The position numbers and the translations under genes are program-made. Source: OPU3-GD-OMZ sp964515235 (GTDB taxonomy: Bacteria; Pseudomonadota; Gammaproteobacteria; Methylococcales; Methylomonadaceae). Taken from it: a stretch of DNA of 64,000 nucleotides. Shown here piece after piece: positions 50,562-60,814 of this stretch. Positions within the stretch are counted from its first letter, which is position 1. The number at the start of each line of letters is the position of its first letter. The notes under the pieces were generated by a model, which had not been told where the DNA came from, made no database searches, and saw nothing but the letters and a program-made list of their open reading frames with translations. The stretch spans positions 1 to 64,000 of the forward strand of contig CAZEVO010000006.1 in the NCBI GenBank assembly GCA_964515235.1, read 5' to 3'.

Positions 50562-51931
50562 TGAATCTGAAAGAGATGAAGAAACGGGTGTTTGATGGGA
50601 TGCGACTTGAGGCATCGAAGCCTACTATTTTGATAGTAGGCTTTGGTATTACAGGGATTTCAATTGCACATTTCTTAAAAAAAATAGGGTTAGATTTCTC
50701 ATTAATTGATAGTCGTAAGGAACCGCCAAATTTATCAACAATAAGAGAAATGTATGACGGCTATAATATTAATACGGGTGCTTTCATGCCGTCCAAATTC
50801 ATGGGTGTAACCCATTTGTTTGTAAGTCCCGGTGTGTCTTTACGCGAACCCTGTATTGAGCAGTGCCTGGCATCGGGCGCAAAATTATTAAGTGATATTG
50901 ACCTCTTTGCATATTGTATTGACACGCCTGTTATTGCTATTACCGGGTCAAATGGAAAAAGCACAGTAACAACGATGGTTAAAGAAATAGCAGAAAGCGC
51001 GGGTCGGAAAGTATATGCAGGAGGAAACTTAGGAGTCCCAGCACTTGATTTATTGAAGGATGATGCAGAATTATATGTCCTTGAGTTATCTAGTTTTCAA
51101 CTAGAGAGGATGACCGCACTAAAACCTCAGGCAGCCGTTGTATTAAATGTGTCTAGTGATCACTTGGATCGCCATTCTGATATTGGTTCGTATGCGGAAG
51201 TAAAGCGTAAGATCTATGAGCGAGCTCAAATATGTGTGGTGAATATTGATGACTCAAGAGTTATGGATATGGTTAATTCTGAGCAAAAAAAAATAACATT
51301 TAGCATTGCAAAGAAGGCTGACTTTAGAGTTCAAGCCGAAGGCGGAGAGCAATGGTTGGTGAATGGAGATCACCTAATTATCAACAGAGATAATGTTTTA
51401 CTAGTAGGTGAACATAATACGAGTAATGCGCTCGCTGCAATGGCATTGGTGACAACGGTTGGGATACCGGATGAAGCCATAATTAATGGGTTAATGAATT
51501 ATCAGGGCCTACCTCATCGGTTACAGGTTGTGTCTACCGAACATCAGATTGTTTGGGTGAACGACTCAAAAGCAACTAATCCTTCGTCATGTATTGCGGC
51601 ATTAATGGCGTTTAATGGAAAGGTTATTTTGATTGCCGGGGGAGATTCTAAAGGATCAGATTTAACAGAATTAGCGGCAATAATTAAACAACAGGTTCGT
51701 ATGGTTATTGTGTTTGGTCGTGATGCCGAGCGAATTAAGAAAAATTTACATAGTAGTATCCCTGTTGTGAATTCAGAAACATTAGAAGGTGCAGTTTTAG
51801 TTGCAAAAGAAGTTGCGGTTGCTGGTGAAACGGTATTGTTATCACCGGCCTGCGCTAGCCTTGACCAATTTAAAGATTATCAGGAGCGTGGTGATCGGTT
51901 TGCGCAAATGGTCAGAAGGCTCGCGGCATGA
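50558..51931 (+). CDS. murD: UDP-MurNAc-L-Ala:D-Glu ligase MurD
   Basis: Adds D-glutamate to UDP-MurNAc-L-Ala. VGFGITGISIAHFL forms the N-terminal dinucleotide-like fold. The ATP loop AITGSNGKSTV (about 128-138), ELSSFQLE and NDSKATNP are all present. The start ATG 50558 overlaps the mraY stop (ATGA), giving 457 residues. Frames further upstream lie inside mraY. The N-terminus is about 20 residues longer than E. coli MurD, so a later ATG (50576) is possible. Confidence 0.96.
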   Translation: MMNLKEMKKRVFDGMRLEASKPTILIVGFGITGISIAHFLKKIGLDFSLIDSRKEPPNLSTIREMYDGYNINTGAFMPSKFMGVTHLFVSPGVSLREPCIEQCLASGAKLLSDIDLFAYCIDTPVIAITGSNGKSTVTTMVKEIAESAGRKVYAGGNLGVPALDLLKDDAELYVLELSSFQLERMTALKPQAAVVLNVSSDHLDRHSDIGSYAEVKRKIYERAQICVVNIDDSRVMDMVNSEQKKITFSIAKKADFRVQAEGGEQWLVNGDHLIINRDNVLLVGEHNTSNALAAMALVTTVGIPDEAIINGLMNYQGLPHRLQVVSTEHQIVWVNDSKATNPSSCIAALMAFNGKVILIAGGDSKGSDLTELAAIIKQQVRMVIVFGRDAERIKKNLHSSIPVVNSETLEGAVLVAKEVAVAGETVLLSPACASLDQFKDYQERGDRFAQMVRRLAA

Positions 51932-53112
51932 ATTGGGTTCAAGGCGGCATCAAGACAGTGTCGAACTTACGGGCATACTATGATGGTTATTTAGTCATCG
52001 CATCTATCAGTATTCTAGTCATTGGTTTCGTGATGGTAACGTCTGCCTCGTTACATTTGGGCGATAAAATAGCGAATAACCCTTTTCATTATCCCTTGCG
52101 TCAATTTATACATATTTGTTTAGGACTTGGCGTTGGTTTGGTTGTGCTAACAATTAATATGGACTTTTGGGAGAAATCAGGTCAGTGGCTTTTTTTATTC
52201 GGGTTGATTTTGTTGCTCTTGGTTTTAATACCCGGGATTGGTGTCAAAGTTAATGGCAGTATCCGTTGGATTCAGTTGATTGGTTTTAGAGTGCAGGTAT
52301 CAGAAATAGTGAAATTCTTTTCAGTTATCTATATGGCTGGTTATGTTGCGCGTCACCAAGAGGCAGTTAAAGTTTCTGCTTACGGTATTGTTAAGCCTTT
52401 AATACTGTTTTCATTAGCATGCCTTTTATTGTTATTAGAGCCTGATTTTGGATCAGCTGTTGTGATTTTAACAATTGCAATGGCAGTCATGTTTCTGGGT
52501 GGTGCACGATTGTGGCAATTTTTGATATTAGGTATTTTTTTGGTTTTATTGGCAGCGCTACTTTGTTATGTATCACCATATCGTTGGGCCCGAGTTACCA
52601 GTTTTATTGATCCATGGGCAGATCCTTTAGACACGGGTTTTCAGCTGGTTCAAGCATTAATTGCCTTTGGGCAAGGAGAATGGTTGGGCGTCGGGTTAGG
52701 GAGTAGTATTCAAAAATTATTTTATTTGCCTGAAGCGCATACTGATTTTTTATTTTCAGTCATTGCAGAGGAATTAGGATTGGTTGGTGTGGTATTGGTA
52801 ATTTCGTTGTTTTCACTTTTCATTTGGCGAGCATTTGTGATTGGTGAGAAGGCGGAGAAGGCTGGCTATTTATTTTCTGCTTTTATCGCTTATGGGCTAG
52901 CTGTTTGGTTTGGTTTTCAGGCGTTTGTGAATATTGGGGTCAATATGGGAATGTTACCAACCAAAGGGTTGACCTTGCCACTCATGAGTTATGGCGGCGG
53001 TAGCATGATTGTTATGTGTGCAGGTGTAGCATTGCTGTTCAGAATACATATGGAAACTGAAGAAATTACATCATCAGTTCCTAAGGGAAAACAGGAATGG
53101 ATAAACGTATAG
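51928..53112 (+). CDS. ftsW: Septal peptidoglycan polymerase FtsW
   Basis: A SEDS-family glycosyltransferase that works with FtsI. About ten membrane helices over 394 residues. WIQLIGFRVQVSEIVKF, the catalytic-Asp region DPWADPLDTGFQLVQ (near 228-242) and the C-terminal LPLMSYGGGSMI are diagnostic. It overlaps murD by four bases and murG by 16. Confidence 0.98.
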   Translation: MNWVQGGIKTVSNLRAYYDGYLVIASISILVIGFVMVTSASLHLGDKIANNPFHYPLRQFIHICLGLGVGLVVLTINMDFWEKSGQWLFLFGLILLLLVLIPGIGVKVNGSIRWIQLIGFRVQVSEIVKFFSVIYMAGYVARHQEAVKVSAYGIVKPLILFSLACLLLLLEPDFGSAVVILTIAMAVMFLGGARLWQFLILGIFLVLLAALLCYVSPYRWARVTSFIDPWADPLDTGFQLVQALIAFGQGEWLGVGLGSSIQKLFYLPEAHTDFLFSVIAEELGLVGVVLVISLFSLFIWRAFVIGEKAEKAGYLFSAFIAYGLAVWFGFQAFVNIGVNMGMLPTKGLTLPLMSYGGGSMIVMCAGVALLFRIHMETEEITSSVPKGKQEWINV

Positions 53113-54158
53113 TTATCATGGCTGGTGGTACAGGAGGGCATGTGTTCCCAGCATTAGCGGTTGCTCAGTATTTACAAAAGGAAAATTGGCAAGTGACATG
53201 GCTGGGAACAAAAGCTGGTATTGAATCAAGGATTGTTCCAGAAAATAATATTGATATAGATTTTGTTTCGGTTACCGGTATCAGAGGAAAAGGTTTCAGA
53301 ACCCGGCTTGTTGTACCTATCATGTTATTAAAATCGTTGTATCAGGTTTTTAAAATTCTGAGAAAACGTAACCCAGCAGTAGTATTAGGGTTAGGGGGGT
53401 TTGTGGCAGGGCCTGGAGGTTTGATGACTAAGTTATTAAATATACCTTTAGTTATACATGAGCAAAATAAGGTTCCGGGTACAACGAATCGTATTCTTGC
53501 TAAATGGGCTGATCACGTATTGCAAGGGTTTCCGGACAGTTTCCCCGAAAAAATAGGTGCCGAATATGTTGGAAATCCGTTGCGCTCAGAGATTGAGGCT
53601 TTTAATCCTAGGGCGGTGGTTAAACAAAAAAGATTAAATGTTCTGATATTGGGCGGTAGCTTAGGGGCGCGTAAATTAAATGAAGTTGTGCCGGAAATGA
53701 TTGCCGCAGTCAACTCGTTCAATGTGGTTCATCAAACGGGTGCAGTGATGATTGATGAAGTAAAGAAGTCTTATGCACAGCAGAAAATATCTGCTGAGGT
53801 AGTGGCGTTCATTGATGATATGGCAGCCATTTATCATTGGGCTGATTTAATAATCTGTCGGTCTGGAGCTATGACGGTGAGTGAAATTGCAGCAGTCGGT
53901 TTGCCGAGTATTATGATTCCTTTTCCTCATGCTATAGATGATCATCAAACAGCAAATGCCCGGTGTCTTGCAAGCGTCAATGCCAGTATTTTGATCGCAC
54001 AGTCTGAATTAAATGTAAAGCGTTTAACAAGAGAAATAATGCCTTTGATAGATAACCCTTCACTGTTATTGAAAATGGGTGAGGCGGCAAGACAATGTGC
54101 AAAAGTGGATGCAACACAATCAGTCGTTAACGTTTGTGCTGATGCGGTGTCCATATGA
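53097..54158 (+). CDS. murG: Lipid II synthase MurG
   Basis: A peripheral GT-B glycosyltransferase adding GlcNAc to lipid I. The glycine loop GGTGGHVFPALA is at about 9-20. The second loop GGSLGARKLN and the UDP-GlcNAc-binding CRSGAMTVSEIAAVGLPSIMIPFPHAIDDHQ follow. Length 353. AGGA precedes the ATG; it overlaps ftsW by 16 and murC by 4 bases. Confidence 0.99.
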   Translation: MDKRIVIMAGGTGGHVFPALAVAQYLQKENWQVTWLGTKAGIESRIVPENNIDIDFVSVTGIRGKGFRTRLVVPIMLLKSLYQVFKILRKRNPAVVLGLGGFVAGPGGLMTKLLNIPLVIHEQNKVPGTTNRILAKWADHVLQGFPDSFPEKIGAEYVGNPLRSEIEAFNPRAVVKQKRLNVLILGGSLGARKLNEVVPEMIAAVNSFNVVHQTGAVMIDEVKKSYAQQKISAEVVAFIDDMAAIYHWADLIICRSGAMTVSEIAAVGLPSIMIPFPHAIDDHQTANARCLASVNASILIAQSELNVKRLTREIMPLIDNPSLLLKMGEAARQCAKVDATQSVVNVCADAVSI

Positions 54159-55621
54159 ATAAGCCTGAGAGTGCGATTACGTTGCAAGATATGGGGCATA
54201 TTGAAAAGATACATTTTGTTGGTATTGGTGGTACGGGGATGAGTGGTATCGCAGAGGTACTGCTTAATTTAGGGTTCAAGATTTCAGGTTCAGATCAACT
54301 TAGTAGTGTTGTGACGGAGCGCTTAATAAAGTTAGGGGCAATGATTAGCTCAGAGCATAAAGTGCAGAATGTCCAAGGTGCTGATGTGGTGGTGGTTTCT
54401 TCAGCAATTGGCTTAGAGAATATAGAAATTAAGACGGCGCAACTGAATCGTATACCGGTTATTCCTCGAGCTGAAATGCTAGCAGAATTAATGCGATTTC
54501 GGTACGGCATTGCGGTGGCCGGAACCCATGGAAAAACAACGACTACCAGTTTAATTGCAAGCATGATGGCTGAGGGAGGGCTGGATCCAACCTTTGTAAT
54601 TGGCGGACGTTTAAACAGCTCAGGAGCTAATGCGAAACTGGGGTTAGGGCATTATTTAGTAGCTGAAGCAGATGAAAGTGATGCTTCATTTTTACATTTG
54701 CAACCGATGATAGCAGTTGTGACAAATGTTGATCGCGATCATATGGAAACATACGGAGGAAGTTATCAGCGCTTACAAGAGGCATTTGTTGAGTTTTTGT
54801 CACATTTACCTTTTTATGGTCTAGCAGTGGTCTGTGTTGATGACCCTGGTGTGAAATTAATTTTATCTAAGATCACCAAGCCTTATAGAGCATATGGGTT
54901 AACTAATCATGCAGATGTGTATGCTACGAAAATAAAACAAAGTGGTTTACAAACACGGTGTCAGGTTAAACGATGGGGCGTTCATGATGATCTGGATATT
55001 ACCCTGAATATGCCGGGATTACATAACTTGCTCAATGCCCTGGCGGCCATTACTGTAGCAACGCATTTGAATGTTGATGATCAAGTAATTAAAGAAAGTT
55101 TAAAAACATTTACCGGGGTAGGTCGAAGATTTCAGATTAATAAGGAGTTTAGTTTCCAAAATGAACCAATAACCTTAGTTGATGATTATGGGCATCATCC
55201 ACGAGAAATTGAATCAACGTTAGGGTCATTAAAGCAAGCGTGGCCAGAGCGCCGAGGCATTATTATTTTTCAGCCACACCGCTATTCTAGAACGCGTGAT
55301 TTATTTGAAGATTTTGTTCGTGTTCTGTCGTCAGTAGATATTCTTATTTTGCTTGAAGTGTACTCGGCTGGTGAGACCGTTTTAGCTGGTGCAGACGGGC
55401 GATCCTTGGCGCAAGCGATACGAGCAAGAGGACAAGTTAATCCGATTTTTGTGGAAGATCGAAGTGATTTGTTGGATATTCTTGAAGGCTTGATTCAACC
55501 AAATGATGTGGTGTTAACGTTAGGTGCCGGTAGTGTGAGTAAAATTGCTGCGGTATTGTCAGATGCCTTGCCTGAGCGAATGAGCGCTATGGAGACTGTA
55601 GCGGAGAGGGGTTATGAATAG
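54155..55621 (+). CDS. murC: UDP-MurNAc:L-alanine ligase MurC
   Basis: The first peptide-forming ligase of peptidoglycan precursor synthesis. IHFVGIGGTGMSGIAEVL (about 19-36), the ATP loop GTHGKTTTT (about 120-128) and DDYGHHPREIE (about 344-354) are standard. Length 488, with an N-terminal extension of about 15 residues. It overlaps murG by 4 and murB by 8 bases. Confidence 0.99.
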   Translation: MNKPESAITLQDMGHIEKIHFVGIGGTGMSGIAEVLLNLGFKISGSDQLSSVVTERLIKLGAMISSEHKVQNVQGADVVVVSSAIGLENIEIKTAQLNRIPVIPRAEMLAELMRFRYGIAVAGTHGKTTTTSLIASMMAEGGLDPTFVIGGRLNSSGANAKLGLGHYLVAEADESDASFLHLQPMIAVVTNVDRDHMETYGGSYQRLQEAFVEFLSHLPFYGLAVVCVDDPGVKLILSKITKPYRAYGLTNHADVYATKIKQSGLQTRCQVKRWGVHDDLDITLNMPGLHNLLNALAAITVATHLNVDDQVIKESLKTFTGVGRRFQINKEFSFQNEPITLVDDYGHHPREIESTLGSLKQAWPERRGIIIFQPHRYSRTRDLFEDFVRVLSSVDILILLEVYSAGETVLAGADGRSLAQAIRARGQVNPIFVEDRSDLLDILEGLIQPNDVVLTLGAGSVSKIAAVLSDALPERMSAMETVAERGYE

Positions 55622-56549
55622 TGAGGGCTTAAGTCAAACAAAGGAACTACTAAAAGGTCGCTTATTACAGCATCAAAAACTTGCGAAATATACTAGTTGG
55701 CATGTTGGTGGGGTTGCCGATAAATTATATTTTCCTTATGACCGTGATGATTTAGTCAAATTTATATCAACACTCTCAGTTGGTGAGCTCGTTTACTTTA
55801 TGGGAATGGGCAGTAACTTATTAATCCGTGACGGAGGTATTCGAGGGACAGTGATAAACACCCGTGGCCGACTAAAAACGATATCAGTTTGTGAAGATCA
55901 ATCAGTTTATGTGGAGGCGGGTGTTCATTGTTCAAAAGTAGCAAGGTTTTGTCGTGATCATGGTTTTGTTGGCTCAGAATTCCTTTCAGGAATTCCGGGA
56001 ACCATGGGTGGTGCTCTGAAAATGAATGCCGGTGCTTTTGGATGTGAAACTTGGGATATTGTTGAAGGTACAGAAACGATTAACATGGCAGGTGAAGTAA
56101 TTGAACGTGATATTGCAGATTTTCAAATCGGTTATCGGTCAGCCACAGGGCCTGCCAAGGAATGGTTTTTAGCAGCACGATTGCGGTTAGCAAAAGGTTC
56201 TACCAAAGACAGTACGGAAAGGACTAAAGGATTGTTAAGTCAACGATCGGCAACGCAGCCGCTTAATCAACCATCGTGTGGTTCTGTTTTTAAGAATCCT
56301 GCTAATGATTATGCGGCTAGGTTGATTGAGTCATGTGGCCTTAAAGGATATAGGGTGGGCGGTGCTTGTGTTTCAGAACTACATGCAAATTTTATTATTA
56401 ACCAAAATAATGCAACTGCAAAAGATATTGAGTCACTGATTGAAATTATTCAGCTGGAAGTTAAGAAACAGTCAGGGGTAACGCTGGAGTGTGAAGTTGA
56501 AATTATTGGTGAGTTAAGTTTGGAAAATAATGAAAGGAACGGTTTATGA
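55614..56549 (+). CDS. murB: UDP-N-acetylenolpyruvoylglucosamine reductase MurB
   Basis: An FAD enzyme finishing UDP-MurNAc synthesis. TSWHVGGVADKLYFP, MGMGSNLLIRDGG, LSGIPGTMGGALKMNAGAFG (about 122-141) and the catalytic-Ser region PSCGSVFKNP are visible, ending with the ELHANFIIN stretch. With 311 residues and this pattern it is the compact type II class, unlike the 342-residue type I of E. coli. Placed between murC and ddl, as in many non-enteric gammaproteobacteria. Confidence 0.97.
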   Translation: MNSEGLSQTKELLKGRLLQHQKLAKYTSWHVGGVADKLYFPYDRDDLVKFISTLSVGELVYFMGMGSNLLIRDGGIRGTVINTRGRLKTISVCEDQSVYVEAGVHCSKVARFCRDHGFVGSEFLSGIPGTMGGALKMNAGAFGCETWDIVEGTETINMAGEVIERDIADFQIGYRSATGPAKEWFLAARLRLAKGSTKDSTERTKGLLSQRSATQPLNQPSCGSVFKNPANDYAARLIESCGLKGYRVGGACVSELHANFIINQNNATAKDIESLIEIIQLEVKKQSGVTLECEVEIIGELSLENNERNGL

Positions 56550-57481
56550 CAGTTGTTAGCGATTCAGCACGATTTGGTCGTGTTGCGGTGGTTATGGGTG
56601 GTCCTTCATCTGAGAGAGAGGTCTCGTTAAAAAGTGGTTATGCAGTATTGGGGGCATTGTTAGATCAAGGTGTTAATGCATGTGCGGTTGAAGTGAAAGA
56701 TGACTTGGTTAGTCCTTTTATTGGCGGGAATTTTGACTGTGTTTTTAATGCGATTCATGGCCGCGGTGGTGAAGATGGGGTTTTGCAAGGCGTACTAGAA
56801 AGCCTCAATATTCCTTATAGTGGTAGCGGTGTTTTGGCGTCGGCTATTTGTATGGATAAATTAAGAACTAAATGGTGCCTAAAAGGTGCAGGATTAGCAA
56901 CCCCGCAATGGTATACCTTGACCAGTGAGAAAGATTTTGAAGCTTGTATTTATCAATTAGGTTTTCCAATGATTGTTAAGCCAGTTCGAGAGGGCTCAAG
57001 TCTAGGGATGAGTCGAGTAAATAATGCAACAGAATTGCAGGCAGGTTTTCAGTTGGCAAAGGAGTTTGATTCTTCTGTTTATGCAGAGAAATGGGTTGAT
57101 GGAAAGGAGTATACAGTTGGACTAATTGGTGAGGACATATTACCTGTTATTCGTGTAAAAACACCCAATACTTTCTACGATTATGAAGCTAAGTATCTAT
57201 CAGAATCGACGGAGTATTTTTGCCCCAGCGGGTTAACTGCAATCAGTGAGAAAAGAATTATGTCGCTAGCCAAAAAGGCGATAGAAGTTGTTGGGGTGAA
57301 AGGGTGGGGGCGTGTTGATTTATTTATTGATAAGAGTGGTGAGGCACAGTTAATTGAAATTAATACGGTGCCAGGAATGACGGATCATAGTTTACTTCCT
57401 ATGGCTGCAAGAGCGGCGGGAATAGACTTCGGTGAGTTAGTGTGGCGTATTTTAGCAAGTAGTAGCATGGGTAGGGTGTGA
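56546..57481 (+). CDS. ddl: D-alanine:D-alanine ligase
   Basis: Forms the D-Ala-D-Ala dipeptide used by MurF. The ATP-grasp signatures are GGPSSEREVSLKSG (about 14-27), HGRGGEDGVLQG, KPVREGSSLGMS (about 142-153) and the metal-site EINTVPGMTDHS (about 271-282). Length 311, DdlB type. It overlaps murB by four bases; AAGGAA lies upstream. Confidence 0.98.
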   Translation: MTVVSDSARFGRVAVVMGGPSSEREVSLKSGYAVLGALLDQGVNACAVEVKDDLVSPFIGGNFDCVFNAIHGRGGEDGVLQGVLESLNIPYSGSGVLASAICMDKLRTKWCLKGAGLATPQWYTLTSEKDFEACIYQLGFPMIVKPVREGSSLGMSRVNNATELQAGFQLAKEFDSSVYAEKWVDGKEYTVGLIGEDILPVIRVKTPNTFYDYEAKYLSESTEYFCPSGLTAISEKRIMSLAKKAIEVVGVKGWGRVDLFIDKSGEAQLIEINTVPGMTDHSLLPMAARAAGIDFGELVWRILASSSMGRV

Positions 57482-57484
57482 ACA

Positions 57485-58174
57485 GTGAGTAAGGCATTAA
57501 ATCTATTCATAGTCTTGCTGTTATCTCTCGGAGGAGTAAGTATTTATTATGACGATATTAAGGCTGGAATTGTGGAGTCATTTCCGATCAGGTATGTAAG
57601 AGTTAGCGGTACTTTTCAGTATTTGGATAAGAGTGATGTTAAAAAGATAATTAGACGATCAATGAAGGAAAGTTTTTTGACTGTTGATATAGTTGCTATT
57701 CGAGAGTCTGTTAAAAGTTTGCCTTGGGTAGATACCGTTTCAGTAGCCAGAGTGTGGCCTGATATTGTTGATATTCATGTGACCGAACAATCTGCCGTTG
57801 CTTATTGGGGGAGTCAGGAATTGTTAAATAACCGAGGAGAATTATTTAAGCCAGAGACTGTTATGGCGAGTCGGGATTTACCGGTTTTAAAAGGCCCTGC
57901 CGGTGCACATAAGCGCGTATTTGATTTGTTAGGAAAGATACAAATAAAAACTGATAAAGCTGGATTGGATTTAGCGACGCTTGTTATTTCGCCGCAAGAG
58001 ACAGTAAGTGCAGTTTTTAAAAATGGGATGAGAATTCAGTTAGGACGCGAAAAGCCGATTGAACGATTAAGTCGTTTTATGGGGGTATACGACCGTATGA
58101 ATAAAGGTGATAGCGGCGTTATAGATGGTATCGATATGAGATATCACAATGGGTTTTCAGTCGCATGGAAATAG
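57485..58174 (+). CDS. ftsQ: Cell division protein FtsQ
   Basis: A bitopic divisome scaffold protein binding FtsL and FtsB. A short cytoplasmic N-terminus precedes a membrane helix at about 5-22. A POTRA domain spans about 32-100 (IRYVRVSGTFQYLDKSDVKKII; VARVWPDIVDIHVTEQSAVAYW), then the beta domain to residue 229. GTG start at 57485, three bases after the ddl stop. Slightly shorter than E. coli FtsQ (276). Confidence 0.95.
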   Translation: MSKALNLFIVLLLSLGGVSIYYDDIKAGIVESFPIRYVRVSGTFQYLDKSDVKKIIRRSMKESFLTVDIVAIRESVKSLPWVDTVSVARVWPDIVDIHVTEQSAVAYWGSQELLNNRGELFKPETVMASRDLPVLKGPAGAHKRVFDLLGKIQIKTDKAGLDLATLVISPQETVSAVFKNGMRIQLGREKPIERLSRFMGVYDRMNKGDSGVIDGIDMRYHNGFSVAWK

Positions 58175-58246
58175 TGAGTTGCCAGAGTAAGAAAAAGATT
58201 AGGTAGATCGACTTTTAAAATTTGAAAATAACATGAGAGAAAGCAG

Positions 58247-59479
58247 ATGGCAAAAAAAACAGATCGTAATTTAATAGTCGGTTTGGATATAGGCACTTCG
58301 AAAGTGGCAGCTATTGTCAGTGAACTGACGCCGATGGGTGAAATAGAGATTATTGGTATAGGAGTAAGTCCATCTCGAGGGTTAAAGAAAGGGGTGGTGG
58401 TGAATTTGGAATCCACAGTCCAGGCAATTCGGAGCGCCGTAGAAGAAGCGGAGTTAATGGCAGGCTGTGAAATTAAATCTGTCTTTGCTGGGATAGCTGG
58501 AAGCCATATTCGGAGTTTGAATTCACATGGAATTGTTGCAATAAAGGATAAAGAAGTTAGTCAGTATGATATTAATCGGGTAATCGATTCAGCGCGTGCT
58601 GTAGCAATTCCTGCTGACCAGAAGATCTTGCATATTTTGCCTCAGGAATTTGTTATTGATCTGCAAGATGGTATTAAAGAGCCTATTGGTATGTCGGGTA
58701 TTCGTTTAGAGGCAAAAGTTCATATGGTAACGGGTAGTGTAAGTGCTGCGCAAAATATTATTAAGTGTATTAGGCGTTGTGATCTAGAGGTAAGTGATAT
58801 TGTTTTAGAACAGTTAGCATCATGTACAGCGGTATTAACAGAGGATGAAAAAGATTTGGGTGTTTGTTTGATTGATATTGGTGGAGGGACGACTGATATT
58901 GCAATCTTTACCGAAGGTGCAATTAAACATACATCGGTGATTCCTATTGCAGGTGATCAGGTTACGAATGATATTGCTGTCGCATTAAGAACGCCGACAC
59001 AACATGCCGAGCAAATAAAGATACAGCATGCTTGTGCACTTTCGCAATTAGCAGAGGCGGATGAAATGATTGATGTTCCAAGTATTGGCGACAGAGAATC
59101 TAGGACAATTATGAAGCAAAACTTAACAGAAATTATAGCGCCTCGTTATGAGGAGTTGCTGTTTTTGGTTCAAGCTGAGTTAAGGCGGAGTGGATTTGAA
59201 GATTTAATACCGGCCGGTATTGTTATCAGTGGAGGCAGTTCAAAAGCCTCAGGTTTGGTTGAGTTAGCGGAAGAGATATTTCATATGCCGGTCAGATTAG
59301 GTGGTCCGCATGATGTCAGTGGATTAACCGATGTTGTAAGTAACCCAATTTATTCAACAGGCGTTGGTTTGGTGATGTATGGAAAAGATTATCAGCAGGA
59401 ATACAGTGTAGAGGGGCAGGGAGATTTGAATGAAGGTTTATTTGAGAAAATGAAAAATTGGTTTAGTGGCGGATATTAA
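58247..59479 (+). CDS. ftsA: Actin-like division protein FtsA
   Basis: Tethers FtsZ to the membrane. LIVGLDIGTSKVAAIV (phosphate 1) begins at about residue 9, DIGGGTTDIAIF (phosphate 2) lies near 205 and VISGGSSKASGL (adenosine) near 325. The C-terminal amphipathic helix GLFEKMKNWFSGGY provides membrane targeting. Length 410. AGAGAAAG precedes the ATG after a 72-bp gap from ftsQ. Confidence 0.99.
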   Translation: MAKKTDRNLIVGLDIGTSKVAAIVSELTPMGEIEIIGIGVSPSRGLKKGVVVNLESTVQAIRSAVEEAELMAGCEIKSVFAGIAGSHIRSLNSHGIVAIKDKEVSQYDINRVIDSARAVAIPADQKILHILPQEFVIDLQDGIKEPIGMSGIRLEAKVHMVTGSVSAAQNIIKCIRRCDLEVSDIVLEQLASCTAVLTEDEKDLGVCLIDIGGGTTDIAIFTEGAIKHTSVIPIAGDQVTNDIAVALRTPTQHAEQIKIQHACALSQLAEADEMIDVPSIGDRESRTIMKQNLTEIIAPRYEELLFLVQAELRRSGFEDLIPAGIVISGGSSKASGLVELAEEIFHMPVRLGGPHDVSGLTDVVSNPIYSTGVGLVMYGKDYQQEYSVEGQGDLNEGLFEKMKNWFSGGY

Positions 59480-59506
59480 TAAATTTAAAAAAATAAGGAG
59501 ATCTAA

Positions 59507-60667
59507 ATGAAATTTGAATTAGAAGATATGTTTAAAAGAGAAGCCATTATTAAGGTAATTGGTATTGGCGGTGGTGGTGGTAATGCTGTAGATCATATGG
59601 TGAATACCGGCATTAGCGGTGTTGATTTTATTGGTGCAAATACCGATGCTCAGGCGCTTAGGCGGTTAAGTGTGGATACTCTTATTCAATTAGGTTCTGA
59701 ATTAACTCAAGGCCTAGGGGCTGGGACAAATCCTGATATAGGTAAGCAAGCAGCACAAGAAGACCGCGGTCGTATTGAAGAGGCGATTGATGGTGCCGAT
59801 ATGGTATTTTTAACAGCTGGTATGGGTGGTGGAACAGGCACAGGTGCAATTCCGGTTATTGCCGAAGTAGCAAAAGATAAGGGTATTTTGACAGTAGCCG
59901 TGGTGACAAAACCTTTTAAGTTTGAAGGGGCCAAGAAAATGAAAGCTGCTGAAGAGGGGCTTTTAGATTTAGAGAATTATGTGGATTCGCTAATTGTTAT
60001 CCCCAATCAAAAATTACTGCCAGTATTAGGAAGTAATGTTTCATTGATTGATGCGTTTAATGCTGCTAATGATGTGCTTAAAGAAGCGGTTCAGGGGATT
60101 ACAGAGCTAATTGTCAATCCAGGGCTCATTAATGTCGATTTTGCAGATGTAAAAACTGTAATGTCTTCAATGGGGGTCGCCATTATGGGATCAGGCATTG
60201 CAAAAGGTGATAATAGAGCAAGAGAGGCGGCTGAAAAAGCGGTAGCATGCCCATTATTAGATGATGTGAGTTTATTTGGGGCGAAAGGAATTTTGGTTAA
60301 TATTACCGCGACATCTGAATTAGGTATTTCAGAGTTTAATGAAGTGGGGGAGATTGTTCATGAATTTGCTTCAGAAGATGCGATCATTAAAATAGGTACA
60401 GCTATAGATCCAGAGTTAGATGATGAGATTAAGGTGACTGTGGTTGCAACGGGTATGGGTGGCGTTCAGCAACGACCTGTTGTTTCAAAAATAAATAATA
60501 GAGCAAGTATTGCCAAAAAACCTGTTGATTATGGTGTTTTTGAAAAGCCAACAGCAGTTAGAGAGCGTGAAGGTGGTGAAGCTACGCGTTATGGCGCACA
60601 GGCTAAAAAAGTAGAAAATATGGATTATCTGGATATTCCTGCATTTTTAAGAAGACAGGCTGATTAG
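59507..60667 (+). CDS. ftsZ: Tubulin-like division GTPase FtsZ
   Basis: Forms the cytokinetic ring. IKVIGIGGGGGNAVDHM is at the N-terminus; the tubulin loop GGGTGTGA is near 107-114; NVDFADVKTVM carries the T7-loop Asp residues. The C-terminal tail DYLDIPAFLRRQAD is the peptide that binds FtsA and ZipA. Length 386. Ribosome site AAGGAG. No terminator follows before lpxC. Confidence 0.99.
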   Translation: MKFELEDMFKREAIIKVIGIGGGGGNAVDHMVNTGISGVDFIGANTDAQALRRLSVDTLIQLGSELTQGLGAGTNPDIGKQAAQEDRGRIEEAIDGADMVFLTAGMGGGTGTGAIPVIAEVAKDKGILTVAVVTKPFKFEGAKKMKAAEEGLLDLENYVDSLIVIPNQKLLPVLGSNVSLIDAFNAANDVLKEAVQGITELIVNPGLINVDFADVKTVMSSMGVAIMGSGIAKGDNRAREAAEKAVACPLLDDVSLFGAKGILVNITATSELGISEFNEVGEIVHEFASEDAIIKIGTAIDPELDDEIKVTVVATGMGGVQQRPVVSKINNRASIAKKPVDYGVFEKPTAVREREGGEATRYGAQAKKVENMDYLDIPAFLRRQAD

Positions 60668-60814
60668 GTTAATAGAGATAAAATATTGATCCAGTTCAGC
60701 ATGATGACATTAGAATTGAATTATCTTTGTGGGTAGTGGGGAGAAACTATATTGCAGGTAAAAGAATCACTTATGTTAAAATAATAGGTTTTATTTAGCG
60801 GTAGTTTAAAATCT

